Source: Desulfobacter sp. (GTDB lineage Bacteria; Desulfobacterota; Desulfobacteria; Desulfobacterales; Desulfobacteraceae). Taken from it: a stretch of DNA of 64,000 nucleotides. Shown one piece after another: positions 34,529-43,804 of this stretch. The DNA is taken from positions 1,470,001 to 1,534,000 of the forward strand of contig CP054837.1 in the NCBI GenBank assembly GCA_028768525.1. Direction: 5' to 3'. The position numbers were made by a program, and so were the translations under genes. Each line of letters begins with the position of its first letter. Positions within the stretch are counted from its first letter, which is position 1. The notes beneath the pieces were generated by a model that searched no databases, was not told the origin of the DNA, and was given only the letters and a program-made list of their open reading frames with translations.

Positions 34529-36589
34529 TTACTTTTTTTCATAGCAGACCAGACCGCAACGCAGGCACCTGTTGGCCTCCTCCCGGGCTTCAGGCTCCGA
34601 AAAACCGGAGAAGAATCCGTCTTCCTTGCTGGCGGCCTGGGCCTTTTCAAGGAGGGTCCTTGGCGAGGGCATCACCTGGTCAAGGGTCCTGACATCCTGA
34701 ACCACGGATTTCTCTGCAATCATCCGCTCCGGCTCCTGCAGTTCAATGCCGTACATGAGATGGTGCATCAGGGTTGCGGCCTTCCTGCCGCCGTTAATGG
34801 CCGCCACCGCCGAAGTGTACTCGGAAATAACGTCCTGGCTTGACAGCAGTCCCTTCTCACGGTTGGAATCGGGCTTTTTCTGAAGTTCAACCCCTTCCCA
34901 AACCAGCGGCTTCTCAATGCCGTCATTTGTTTCACCGGTCTGGTTCTCTTCATTATCTGCATCTTCACCATCATCCCTGACCGGCACAAACGCCAGTTCA
35001 GGGAAACGTCCCGACCCTATAACAAGAGTCTCAGTATCAATAACATGTTTCACACCTGTGTCAAGCTCTATATACTCAATGGCGGTTAAATCGCCCTCAA
35101 TGCCGGTGAGCTTTGTGATTCCGGTGTTATAAAGGATGACGGCACCGGCCTTGGCCAGGGCGTCAATCCCCACCTTGTCAAAGGAAGAGTCTTCGGGTGC
35201 CTTGCGTGATATTACGGTTATTTTTTCGGCCCCGCCGGCCTTAAGTATCTCAACGGCATCGGGGAGGCGGATGCCGCCGCCGGCAATCACCACATTCTTT
35301 TTGCAGGGGATCTTTATGCCCTGCTCCTTCCTGCTCCGGAGCAGGTCAATGAGCAGATAGGCGCTGGGGATTACATTGGCTGCAGTCCCGACATCGTTAT
35401 TGGCCAGTCTGGAATCCCATCCGCCGGTTGCCGTGAATACCGCGTCATGTCCCTGTCGCAGCAGGTCCGGAATCGTAAAATCCACCCCTGCCTTCTGGTT
35501 GGTCTTTATCTCCACCCCCAGATCGGCTATGCCCTGGATGTCCCAGTCAAGAATATCCATGGAGAGCCGCTCCCGGGAAATGGCTTTTCTCAATATACCG
35601 CCCAGTTCGGAGGTGCCTTCATACACCGTAGAATGGTGTCCCAGGCGGGTGGAAAAATATCCGGCGGCCAGGCCTTCAACGCCACCGCCGATCACGGCAA
35701 TCTTCTTGTCCGTCGCCGGGGCGCAATAGGGCTGGATCCGATGGTCCAGGCCCCTCTCATAATCACAGACGAACCGTTTGAGGTGATTTATGGCCACGGA
35801 TTCATCCTGGATCAGCCGCCTGCAGTCAAACTCGCACAAAGCGGGACAAATCCGTGAGATCACCGTGGGAAAAGGCATCCGCTCCTTGATGACCTGGAGG
35901 GACCCGGTGTAGTCCCCTTCCCGGATCAGGCGGACATACTCTTTGATATCAAGGCCAGAGGGACAGGCCCGCTGGCAGGGGGTGGTGCATTCGTCCCGGG
36001 TATATTCGCGCATGATTCTCCGGGAGACCGATGTCAGCCGGATGATATTCTTGGGGCAGATATTTTCACAGGCTCCGCAGCCCGTGCATTTTTCCTGGTC
36101 CACCACGGGCAGGTGGTCCTCGCCGATGGAAAGGGCGCCGAATTTACAGGCCGTCACACAGGTCCCCAGCCCCAGGCAGCCCACCCGGCAAACCTTCATT
36201 CCGCCCAAGAGCATGGATGCGGCACGGCAGTCCTGCACACCTTTATATATATAGTTCAGATCGGCATCTTCATTGCCGTAGTGGCATCCGGGTTTAGCAA
36301 ATTCAGGCTCTTTGTCGGAAAGGGTCACCCCCATGATCTCCGCAATGGCAATGGCCACATCCTCGCCGGCTGCCACGCAGGAATTCACATCCTGCTCGCC
36401 ATTGGCGATGGCCTCGGCATTGGCCGTGCAGCCTGGGTATCCGCATCCGCCGCAATTCGCCCCGGGCAGTGCATCGTCAATGGCAACTACTTTGGGGTCT
36501 TCATACACGTAAAATTTCTTTGATGCGATCAACAGAGCCGTACCGATCACAACACCCAAACCACCCATCATCATAATTGCTTGAAACAT
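34529..36589 (-). CDS. RnfB-GltD fusion: iron-sulfur flavoprotein oxidoreductase, likely partner of the divergent formate dehydrogenase
   Basis: The 686-residue protein starts like RnfB, with one N-terminal membrane span and the ANCGGCGYPGC cluster motif (C-x2-C-x4-C-x16-C) near residue 44. A Cys-rich GxGxC region and a ferredoxin motif (CTGCGACENICPKN) follow near 165. From about residue 200 it continues as a GltD-type module: CTTPCQRACPSGLD Fe-S domain, FAD loop VIGGGVEGLAAG, NAD(P)-domain loop VIAGGGIRLPDA and a GSGRFPEL segment where GltD has the second FAD loop. It ends with NRCLRCGLVC, an additional Cys cluster. It probably shuttles electrons between ferredoxin, FAD and NAD(P)H or the membrane; the exact partners are inferred from its position facing the Sec-FDH. 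Confidence 0.85.
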   Translation of the reverse strand: MFQAIMMMGGLGVVIGTALLIASKKFYVYEDPKVVAIDDALPGANCGGCGYPGCTANAEAIANGEQDVNSCVAAGEDVAIAIAEIMGVTLSDKEPEFAKPGCHYGNEDADLNYIYKGVQDCRAASMLLGGMKVCRVGCLGLGTCVTACKFGALSIGEDHLPVVDQEKCTGCGACENICPKNIIRLTSVSRRIMREYTRDECTTPCQRACPSGLDIKEYVRLIREGDYTGSLQVIKERMPFPTVISRICPALCEFDCRRLIQDESVAINHLKRFVCDYERGLDHRIQPYCAPATDKKIAVIGGGVEGLAAGYFSTRLGHHSTVYEGTSELGGILRKAISRERLSMDILDWDIQGIADLGVEIKTNQKAGVDFTIPDLLRQGHDAVFTATGGWDSRLANNDVGTAANVIPSAYLLIDLLRSRKEQGIKIPCKKNVVIAGGGIRLPDAVEILKAGGAEKITVISRKAPEDSSFDKVGIDALAKAGAVILYNTGITKLTGIEGDLTAIEYIELDTGVKHVIDTETLVIGSGRFPELAFVPVRDDGEDADNEENQTGETNDGIEKPLVWEGVELQKKPDSNREKGLLSSQDVISEYTSAVAAINGGRKAATLMHHLMYGIELQEPERMIAEKSVVQDVRTLDQVMPSPRTLLEKAQAASKEDGFFSGFSEPEAREEANRCLRCGLVCYEKK

Positions 36590-36713
36590 TGCATATCCTC
36601 ATGGTGTCTGTTTTGTCCTACCGGTTCATCACCCAAAATAATCCATCCCTGTATAGTCTCAAGGGTACTGAAATGTCAACTGTATCCGAAAAATTATTTA
36701 GAGCTTACTAACC

Positions 36714-36741
36714 TTCACATTGACAATGCGGTCCTTATAAT
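36714..36741 (+). promoter_or_regulatory. Putative promoter of the formate dehydrogenase gene
   Basis: TTCACA at 36714-36719 and a perfect TATAAT at 36736-36741 are separated by 16 bases in the 218-base divergent gap, about 66 bases upstream of the fdhA ATG. Confidence 0.55.
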
Positions 36742-36807
36742 GTAGGTAGAATTCCATAAGTTCAGGGTCAGTACGTGAGATTATAAAACAGACTATGGGG
36801 ACAGCCT

Positions 36808-39576
36808 ATGGATACGCATATTATAACGCTCAACGAGAACCAACTTGAATTCACCCCCGGCGAAACCATTCTTGATATCGCCGCCCGGAACAACATTGAC
36901 ATTCCAACCCTTTGCCACCTTAAACACACCCGTCCCACCAACACCTGCAGCATCTGTGTGGTGGAGATCCAGGGGGAAAAGGATCTGGTTGAATCCTGTG
37001 TTACCAAGGCAAAATCCGGCATGGTCATCCAGTCGGAATCCCCCAGGGTGGTTGCGGCCAGGAAGGAAATCATCTCCGCCATGCTGGCCACGGGCAACCA
37101 CAACTGCGCCATCCGGATCATGGACAGCATGGACTGGACCAACTTTCAGATGGATGTACTGGAGGCCGACGGCAAGGAGACACTCTGCCCCGTATGGGGA
37201 GACTGCGAACTCCAGGACCTGGCCTATCGGTACCAGGTTAAAACCCGCCATCTCCCCCAGATGGCCGTCAGCTACGAAACCGAACGGGCAAACCCCTTTA
37301 TCATCAGGGATTTTTCCCGCTGCATCCTCTGCGGCCGCTGTATCAAGGCCTGCAGAGAAATCCAGGTGAACAACGCCATTGAGTTCGGCTACCACGGGGA
37401 AGAGATGAAGGTCATTGCCGGCGACGACGCCCATCTTAAGGATTCGGACTGCGTCTTCTGCGGTGAATGTATCCAGGCCTGCCCTGTGGGCGCCCTGGTT
37501 CCGGACCGGGAATTCAGGGATGACCGGTTCAAACCCACCAAAGTCGTCAGAACCACCTGTTCCTTCTGCGGCGTGGGATGCCAGATGGATGCATTTGTCC
37601 AGGACAATAAAATTGTAAAAATCGACGGCGCCGCCCCGGATCTGCCCCCCAACAACGGCAGCCTCTGCGTCAAGGGACGCTTTGGCTACGATTTCGTCTC
37701 TTCACCGGACCGGCTGACCACCCCCCTGATCAAAAAAGGCGGTATCCAGGTGCCGGCGACCTGGGATGAAGCCCTGGAAGTGGTGGCCGCCAGATTCTCC
37801 CAGATACAAAAAGAGCAGGGCCCCGATACCATGGGGGTGCTGACATCGGCCAGGATCACCAATGAAGACAATTACGTTGCCATGAAATTTACCCGGGGGG
37901 TGTTGAAAACCAACAACATCGACCATTGCGCCCGATTGTGACACAGCTCCACCGTAGCCGGTCTGGCTGCAGCATTCGGAAGCGGCGCAATGACAAACAC
38001 CATTGCCGACATTGAAGAGTCCGACGTGATCCTGGTCACGGGCTCCAATACCACGGAAAACCACCCCGTCCTCTCGACCTTTATAAAACGGGCGGTACTC
38101 AAGGGTAAAAAACTCTATCTCATTGATCCCAGGCGGGTTACCCTGGCCGATCACGCCGCCAAATGGCTGCGGCCCAACCCCGGCACAGACATCGCCTGGA
38201 TCAACGGCCTGATGAACGTCATCGTCACAGAAGGCCTGCAGGACCAGAAATTCATTGATGAACGGTGTGAAAACTTTGAAGAGGCCCTTGCCGTCATCAA
38301 AAAATATACCCCGGAACATGTCCAGGAACTGACGGGCATCCCGGCCAACGACCTCAGGGAAGTGGCCAGGGCCTTTGCCAAGGCAGGCGCAGCCTCCATC
38401 TGCTATTGCATGGGCATTACCCAGCACACCTGCGGCACGGACAACGTAAAGAGCCTTGCCAACCTCTCAATGCTCTGCGGCCACCTGGGCAAACCCGGCG
38501 GCGGCGTCAACCCCCTGCGCGGACAAAACAACGTCCAGGGAGCCTGCGACATGGGCGGCCTGCCCAACGTGTTCACAGCCTACCAGCCTGTCACCAGCGA
38601 TGATGCCAGGTCAAATTACGAAGGGGCATGGCAGGTCTCGGCCATGTCTCCCACGCCTGGCCTGGTGGCCACTGAAATGTTCAACAAGGCCTACAGCGGC
38701 GAATTGAAGTCCCTGTTCATCATCGGAGAGAATCCCATGGTTTCCGACCCGGATCTCAACCATGCCAAAAAAGCCCTGGGCAATCTGGAATTCCTGGTGG
38801 TCCAGGATATTTTCCAGACTGAAACCACGGCCCTGGCCGATGTGGTCCTGCCCGCCTTCTGTTTTGCAGAAAAAAACGGCACCTTTACCAATTCGGAACG
38901 CCGGGTCCAGCGGGTACGACGGGCAGTGGACGCGCCGTCAGGCGCCAAGCAGGACTGGGAAATCATCTGTGAAATATCCAAGCGCATGGGGTACGACATG
39001 GCCTATGAAAACAGCGAGGCTATTTTCAAGGAAATTGCTGCGGTGACCCCATCCTACCGGGGCATCACCTGGAAGCGCATCGATAAGGCCGGCATCCACT
39101 GGCCCTGTCCGGATGAATCCCATCCCGGTACGCCCATCCTCCACACGGCCCAGTTCACCAGGGGCCGGGGCCATTTCCATGCCATTGAGCATGTGCCCCC
39201 GGCAGAGCTGCCCGACAAGAGATATCCCTTTGTCCTGACCACCGGCCGGGTGCTCTACCATTACCATACCGGCACCATGACCATGCGCACCAACGGCCTG
39301 AATATGCTGGCGCCGGAATGCTTTGTGGAAATTTCAGGCGGGGATGCACAAAAGCTGGGTATCGACAACGGACAGATGGTCAATGTATGCTCAAGGCGGG
39401 GACGGATAAAGGCCAAATTGAAAGTTTCCCAGAAAGCGGTGGACGGCACCATTTTCATTCCCTTCCACTTTGCCAAGGCAGCCGCCAACAAGCTGACCAA
39501 TGCCGAGCTGGACCCCACGGCCAAAATCCCGGAGTTCAAGGTCTGCGCCATTAACATAGAGGCGGCAAAGGCCTGA
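36808..39576 (+). CDS. fdhA: Formate dehydrogenase catalytic subunit, selenocysteine-containing, with NuoG-like N-terminus
   Basis: The reading frame is continuous over 923 codons if the TGA at 37939-37941 is read as selenocysteine (residue 378). The surrounding HCARL-Sec-HSSTVAGL matches the active site of molybdo/tungsto formate dehydrogenases. Domains in order: a [2Fe-2S] ferredoxin domain (residues 1-75, CSIC), a His/Cys-ligated cluster region (HNCAIR to CPVWGDC), two [4Fe-4S] motifs (CILCGRCIKAC and CVFCGECIQAC), the molybdopterin oxidoreductase Fe-S motif (CSFCGVGC), the bis-MGD catalytic domain and a C-terminal dinucleotide-binding domain (TTGRVLYHYHTGTMT). It interconverts formate and CO2. 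There is no Tat signal, so it is cytoplasmic. The first [2Fe-2S] domain suggests electron exchange with a diaphorase-like partner; the divergent RnfB-GltD fusion is the obvious candidate. Confidence 0.95.
37939..37970 (+). promoter_or_regulatory. Bacterial SECIS element directing selenocysteine at TGA 37939
   Basis: The in-frame TGA is followed by a hairpin: stem 37954-37959 (GTAGCC) with 37965-37970 (GGCTGC), one T-G pair included, and loop GGTCT at 37960-37964. The loop sequence and its distance from the TGA (21 bases from the T to the first loop G) equal those of the E. coli fdhF SECIS, which SelB recognises. Confidence 0.9.
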
Positions 39577-39602
39577 CCCACATTCTGACATAAACACAAA
39601 AA

Positions 39603-39637
39603 AACGGGCTGTTGATTAACAACAGCCCGTTTCATTT
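39603..39637 (+). terminator. Intrinsic terminator after fdhA
   Basis: A 12-base-pair stem (AACGGGCTGTTG with its complement) closes an ATTAA loop at 39615-39619. The 3' side runs into TTTCATTT. It starts 27 bases after the fdhA stop. Confidence 0.85.
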
Positions 39638-39660
39638 CTGGACAATAGGGGAGGACCGGG

Positions 39661-39690
39661 TTGACACCGAACAACCACCTGCCCTATTGT
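39661..39690 (+). promoter_or_regulatory. Putative promoter for the solute-binding protein / SDR pair
   Basis: TTGACA at 39661-39666 and TATTGT at 39685-39690 are separated by 18 bases, directly after the fdhA terminator and 47 bases upstream of the next ATG. Confidence 0.55.
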
Positions 39691-39737
39691 ATATAAGATA
39701 TTGTTTTAAAAACAGTCTCATCCAATCAGGAGAGCCC

Positions 39738-40637
39738 ATGGCCTTAATCCGCATTTTTATTTTTGCCCTGGCGGCCTATACCGGGGCTTTTATCGTAAGA
39801 ATCGGAGCCCTGTTCACCCATTTCTCCCGAATTGGCACGCTTTTAGTTATGATTGTTCTGCTTCCGGGAGTCTGGGTTTGTTGTTACGCCCAAACACCTG
39901 GTACAACAAAGCTTAAAATCTATACTGAAAACATGCCCCCATACAATTATGAGCATCCGTCAACGAGAAATGCCCAGGGATTTACAGTCGACGTACTCAA
40001 GGGGATGCTGAAACGAACCGGTATTGCCCCTGAAAATGGCCTCATCCTCGTTCTGCCCTGGGCAAGGGGATACCGATTGGTGCAAAAACAAAAAAATGCC
40101 ATGCTCTTTTCAATGACGAAATCAAAGGAACGAATTCCCCTGTTTAAGTGGGTGGGTCCGGTTGCAAAGAGAGAAATCTGGCTATGGAAAAATAAAACCA
40201 GGCTGGATATTGCGGTGAAATCAATCGAAGATGCAAAATTATATTCTGTTGGCGGTGTTTATGATTTTGCCTCAAGCCAATGGCTCAGACAGCAGGGGTT
40301 CAGGGTCGAAATGACAACGAGCATCGAACAGAACTGGCGGAAATTATTTCTTAACCGCATTGATATGGTCTCGGCCCTGGAATTAGAGGCTGCTTTTAAC
40401 ATGAAGAAACTGGGAAAACCTTTTGGTGTATTGAAACGGTTGATCAGAATCGACAGCCGGTATGACTACTATTTTGCCCTTAACAAAGAGACCGATGATG
40501 AGATTGTGATAAAGCTGCAAAAGGCACTGAATGATATGAAATCCGACGGCACCTATGAATCATTAAAACTGAACTATATGGATGAAACTGAAACCATTAA
40601 GCCCGAATGCACTCCAACCTGGGAAATAATACGATGA
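39738..40637 (+). CDS. Solute-binding protein family 3-like protein
   Basis: The 299-residue protein has an N-terminal region with two hydrophobic stretches (residues 3-22 and 32-52), the second ending near CCYAQT, a possible signal-peptide cleavage site. The mature domain begins with KLKIYTENMPPYNYEHP and contains PWARGYRLVQKQKNA, typical of the orphan family 3 binding proteins whose closest relatives occur without transporters. ATG 39738 is chosen for its AGGAGA site; the frame is open further upstream through the promoter. Base composition is more AT-rich than its neighbours. No permease genes are adjacent. Confidence 0.75.
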   Translation: MALIRIFIFALAAYTGAFIVRIGALFTHFSRIGTLLVMIVLLPGVWVCCYAQTPGTTKLKIYTENMPPYNYEHPSTRNAQGFTVDVLKGMLKRTGIAPENGLILVLPWARGYRLVQKQKNAMLFSMTKSKERIPLFKWVGPVAKREIWLWKNKTRLDIAVKSIEDAKLYSVGGVYDFASSQWLRQQGFRVEMTTSIEQNWRKLFLNRIDMVSALELEAAFNMKKLGKPFGVLKRLIRIDSRYDYYFALNKETDDEIVIKLQKALNDMKSDGTYESLKLNYMDETETIKPECTPTWEIIR

Positions 40638-41485
40638 AAAGAAAAAATGTTTTGATCACCGGATGCTCTTCAGGCATCGGCCGCGCCCTGGCACTGGCAC
40701 TTCACCACAGAGGCTGCGAGGTTGTGGCAACGGCCAGAAACCTTGAATCGCTTTCCAATTTCAAGGCCATGGGCATCTCTGTCCACCGCCTTGACGTGAC
40801 AAAAGAAGATCAGTGCTGCCGGGTTGTTGAGAAGGTGGAACAGGAAGGCAAGCCCATAGATATACTGGTTAACAACGCAGGATACGGCCTCATGGGACCG
40901 TCCATTGAACTTCCCGGGGAGGAACTGGCCAACCAGTTCGCAACCAATGTCATTGCCCCCGTGACCCTGGCCCGGTCTGCCGCCCGGTCCATGAAGAAAA
41001 AGGGCGCCGGACTGATTGTCAATATCGGCAGTGTCTCCGGAATTACCCCCACCCCATTTTCCGGGGCCTATTGTGCTTCAAAGGCAGCCCTCCATGCCCT
41101 TTCCGATACCCTGCGCATGGAATTGACCCCCTTTGGAATAAAGGTAATGATTGTCCAGCCAGGCGCCATCCAGTCGGAGTTCGGCAATGCCGCAGGCAAA
41201 ACCATTTCCCGGGTCCTTAAACAGGACTCCTGGTATCTTCCCTATGCCCCCCATATTGAGGCCCGGGCCAATGCATCCCAGCAGAATGCAACCCCTGCGG
41301 ATATTTTTGCCGGCAAGCTTGCGGACGAGATCATGTCTGACCGGCCGAAACCCGTTGTCCGGCTGGGAAAGGCCAGCACGCTCATGCCGTTGCTCAAACG
41401 GTTGGTTCCCCTCCCGCTGCTGGATAAAATACTGATTAAAAAATTCGGTTTAGAACCAAGGACAGCGCAAGGTATTGAGAATTAA
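40634..41485 (+). CDS. Short-chain dehydrogenase/reductase (SDR) family protein
   Basis: The 283-residue enzyme has the classical SDR set: cofactor loop TGCSSGIGRA near residue 10, NNAGYG near 83, the catalytic Ser in NIGSVSG and the YxxxK pair in YCASKAALHA. Arg at the end of the second strand (TARNLES) suggests NADP(H) preference. Substrate is not deducible. The ATG overlaps the stop of the solute-binding gene by four bases. Its stop overlaps the convergent AlaX stop in the tetranucleotide TTAA. Confidence 0.88.
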   Translation: MKRKNVLITGCSSGIGRALALALHHRGCEVVATARNLESLSNFKAMGISVHRLDVTKEDQCCRVVEKVEQEGKPIDILVNNAGYGLMGPSIELPGEELANQFATNVIAPVTLARSAARSMKKKGAGLIVNIGSVSGITPTPFSGAYCASKAALHALSDTLRMELTPFGIKVMIVQPGAIQSEFGNAAGKTISRVLKQDSWYLPYAPHIEARANASQQNATPADIFAGKLADEIMSDRPKPVVRLGKASTLMPLLKRLVPLPLLDKILIKKFGLEPRTAQGIEN

Positions 41486-41913
41486 CCCAGCTTAAACCGG
41501 ATTCTGAGCACGCCGTTGTCAAATCCTGTGGAAATAATCCTAAAGGTGCCGATTTCGCCGGTGGAGGATACATGGTTCCCGACACAGGGACAGGCATCAT
41601 AATCTCCCATGCGCACGATTCTGAAACCGGAAAGTTCTTCTTTTCCGGGCACCCGCTCAAGGCTGAACAAGGCTTCAGCCTGGGCACGGTCCATGTTCTC
41701 AATAATCACCGGCAGATCCAGGCCGATGATCCGGTTGACTTCTGACTGAAGAAGCGCAACCTCTTCTGCATTAAGGGCCCGGTCAAAATTATAATCGCAC
41801 TTGGATTTTTTGGCATTGATATGGGCTGAAAAACATCGGTCACAGCCAAAGGTCCTGACCATGGCCTGGTTCAGAATATGTTCGGCGGAATGCATCTTGG
41901 GATATTTGGACAT
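41482..41913 (-). CDS. AlaX-like aminoacyl-tRNA editing domain protein
   Basis: The 143-residue protein corresponds to the stand-alone second additional domain of alanyl-tRNA synthetase. Zinc ligands are visible as HSAEHIL (HxxxH) near the N-terminus and CPCVGNHV (CxxxH) near residue 110. Such proteins hydrolyse mischarged Ser-tRNA(Ala), Gly-tRNA(Ala) or related species. ATG 41913 is placed 6 bases after GGAG at the end of the upstream pseudouridine synthase gene, so the two genes are coupled. Confidence 0.82.
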   Translation of the reverse strand: MSKYPKMHSAEHILNQAMVRTFGCDRCFSAHINAKKSKCDYNFDRALNAEEVALLQSEVNRIIGLDLPVIIENMDRAQAEALFSLERVPGKEELSGFRIVRMGDYDACPCVGNHVSSTGEIGTFRIISTGFDNGVLRIRFKLG

Positions 41914-41916
41914 CAA

Positions 41917-42852
41917 TTACTCCTGGGTCAGGCCGGCTGTGGAGAGCCGGGATAGGGTTTGTTCAAAGTCTCTGGGCATGGGTGATTCAAAGGCCATGGT
42001 TTGCCCGGAATAGGGATGGCGGAATGAGAGACGCCAGGAGTGAAGCATCTGCCTCAATGCCGGCCCTGTGCGATTGCGGCGGCGCCTGACCTGGTAGGTC
42101 CGTTCACCGAACAGGGGCATGCCTTGGTGATAGAAATGAACCCGGATCTGGTGGGTGCGGCCGGTATAAAGGCGGATTGCCACAAGGGCGCCCCCCTTAA
42201 ACCGCTGGCAGACCCTGAATCCGGTTCTGGCGTATTTTCCCCCAGCCTCCAGCACCGCCATCATCTTCCTGTGCTTGGGATGCCGGCCGATGGGCAACTC
42301 AATGTCGCCGGCCTCCGGAATTTTGTCCCCCTGGACAAGGGCCAGGTATTCTTTGGCCACCCTGCGCTGCTTGAACTCCTTTTGAAGAAATTCAAGGCTC
42401 CTCTGGTTTTTAGCCACCAGGATCAGGCCCGAGGTGTCTTTATCCAGGCGGTGGACAATGCCGGGGCGAAGCGGATCCCACTCCCCGTCCCGGAAGGCTG
42501 CATCATGGGCCAGAAGCCCGTTGACCAGGGTGCCGGACATATGGCCGGCTGCCGGATGGACCACCTGGCCGGCGGGCTTATCCAGCACCATAATCTGAGG
42601 ATCCTCATGGAGAATGTTTAAATCCATTTTCTCCGGCGCCGGCATGGCCTGCTCTTCCAGGATGACGCCGGCAACCCTGTCACCTGTTTTCACCTTATAT
42701 CCGGGCCTTTTGCAGGCGTCGTTCACACGTATCTTCCCTGCTGCCGCCAAAGCGGCGGCCCGGCTCCTGGAAACGCCATCACTGTTCGCAGCCACGACCT
42801 GGTCCAGACGGAGGCCCTTTTGTTCCGGTAAAATGGTGAATAACAATTTCAT
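41917..42852 (-). CDS. RluD-family 23S rRNA pseudouridine synthase
   Basis: The 311-residue enzyme has an N-terminal S4 RNA-binding domain (GLRLDQVVAANSDGVSRSRA) and the catalytic RluA-type domain with HRLDKDTSGLILVAK, where the first Asp is the nucleophile. Also present are the TGRTHQIRVH motif and the LNKPAG-like start (LDKPAGQVVHP). RluD isomerises uridines in helix 69 of 23S rRNA; assignment among RluA/C/D subtypes is not certain. It is followed directly by the AlaX gene. Confidence 0.9.
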   Translation of the reverse strand: MKLLFTILPEQKGLRLDQVVAANSDGVSRSRAAALAAAGKIRVNDACKRPGYKVKTGDRVAGVILEEQAMPAPEKMDLNILHEDPQIMVLDKPAGQVVHPAAGHMSGTLVNGLLAHDAAFRDGEWDPLRPGIVHRLDKDTSGLILVAKNQRSLEFLQKEFKQRRVAKEYLALVQGDKIPEAGDIELPIGRHPKHRKMMAVLEAGGKYARTGFRVCQRFKGGALVAIRLYTGRTHQIRVHFYHQGMPLFGERTYQVRRRRNRTGPALRQMLHSWRLSFRHPYSGQTMAFESPMPRDFEQTLSRLSTAGLTQE

Positions 42853-42885
42853 CAGAAATCAGAATATCTATCCATAAATATAAAA

Positions 42886-42914
42886 ACACCGGCAGGCCCT
42901 AATGGCTGCCGGTG
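42886..42914 (-). terminator. Intrinsic terminator of carD
   Basis: On the minus strand a CACCGGCAG stem (42887-42895 with 42906-42914) closes a short loop and is followed by a T run (TTTTTA). It lies 27 bases downstream of the carD stop. Confidence 0.8.
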
Positions 42915-42940
42915 CTTTATGAAATTGGGTTGATCAAAAA

Positions 42941-43477
42941 TCAGGTAAACAGGTTTTCGATCTCTTGCATCATGGATTTTTCATCAATATCCTTTGCCAT
43001 GGAAAGTTCCTGAACCAGGAGGTTCTGGGCCGTATCCAGCAGTTTGCGTTCGCCAAAGGAAAGGTCTTTTTCAAGCTTCAGCTGGAAAAGATCCCTGAAC
43101 ACTTCTGCCACATCGTAGATGGATCCGGTCTTGATTTTATCCATGTACTCCCGGTACCTGCGGTTCCAGGTCTGGTTGTCCATATTCTGTGCTTTTTCCT
43201 GCATTACCTTATAGACTTCGGGAACCTCGTTTTTGGGGATAACTTCCCTTAGGCCCACGGATTCCACGTTGGATGTGGGAATCATGATCATCATGCCGTT
43301 CTCCACGATTTTCATCATATAGAAATTCATGGTGTCCCCGTTGATTTCCTGGCTTTCTATGGATTCAATATAGCCGACCCCATGTGCTGGATAGACAGCT
43401 AGGTCGCCTTTGGAAAACTCTTTTTTGGTTGATTGACTTATTGCCTTAGCCTTGGTTTTACCGGATTTTTCTGCCAT
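42941..43477 (-). CDS. CarD-family transcription regulator
   Basis: The 178-residue protein has a lysine-rich N-terminus, then the RNA polymerase-interacting domain (FSKGDLAVYPAHGVGYIESI, a Tudor-like fold) and a helical C-terminal DNA-binding domain with the NRRYREYMDKIKTGS segment. CarD binds the RNA polymerase beta subunit and stabilises open complexes; in mycobacteria it targets rRNA promoters. It is transcribed alone and has its own terminator. Confidence 0.92.
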   Translation of the reverse strand: MAEKSGKTKAKAISQSTKKEFSKGDLAVYPAHGVGYIESIESQEINGDTMNFYMMKIVENGMMIMIPTSNVESVGLREVIPKNEVPEVYKVMQEKAQNMDNQTWNRRYREYMDKIKTGSIYDVAEVFRDLFQLKLEKDLSFGERKLLDTAQNLLVQELSMAKDIDEKSMMQEIENLFT

Positions 43478-43804
43478 TGGTAGCCCACCTTAGTTAGTGT
43501 AAAAACAAGTTGCCCATTCTCGGACAGAGAACCACATTTTCACAATAATGTCAACAAATTAATAGACGGATCACCTTATTAAACAAGGTTCCTGCTGATT
43601 TTATTGACTATTCGGTACAAAAAAAATGAAGAACGATTCAGTTCTGACCGGCAAACGCCAAAAATAAAATAAATACCGCGGGACATGACAGTACAAAAAA
43701 TGAACAATTTGTAATGGATTTGGAGAATGGAGAGGAACGGAGAAAAACAAAAAAAGGAACGCAAACAGGCAAAAAGACCGGCCTGTCAATAAGGGTTCAA
43801 CAGC
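43478..43804. other. Intergenic region between pth and carD
   Basis: This AT-rich 327-base gap must contain the carD promoter; TTGACA lies on the minus strand at 43549-43554 but its -10 partner is poor. Two overlapping minus-strand frames of about 60 codons (43579-43789) are hydrophobic by chance of T-rich sequence and lack ribosome binding sites. No structured RNA is evident. Confidence 0.4.

Noticed and set aside
37939..37941. TGA as a premature stop or frameshift splitting the formate dehydrogenase
   Set aside because: Frame is continuous on both sides, the TGA falls at the catalytic Sec position and a bacterial SECIS hairpin follows.
43579..43789. Two overlapping small hydrophobic frames between pth and carD
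   Set aside because: Phe-rich translations of T-rich DNA without ribosome binding sites.
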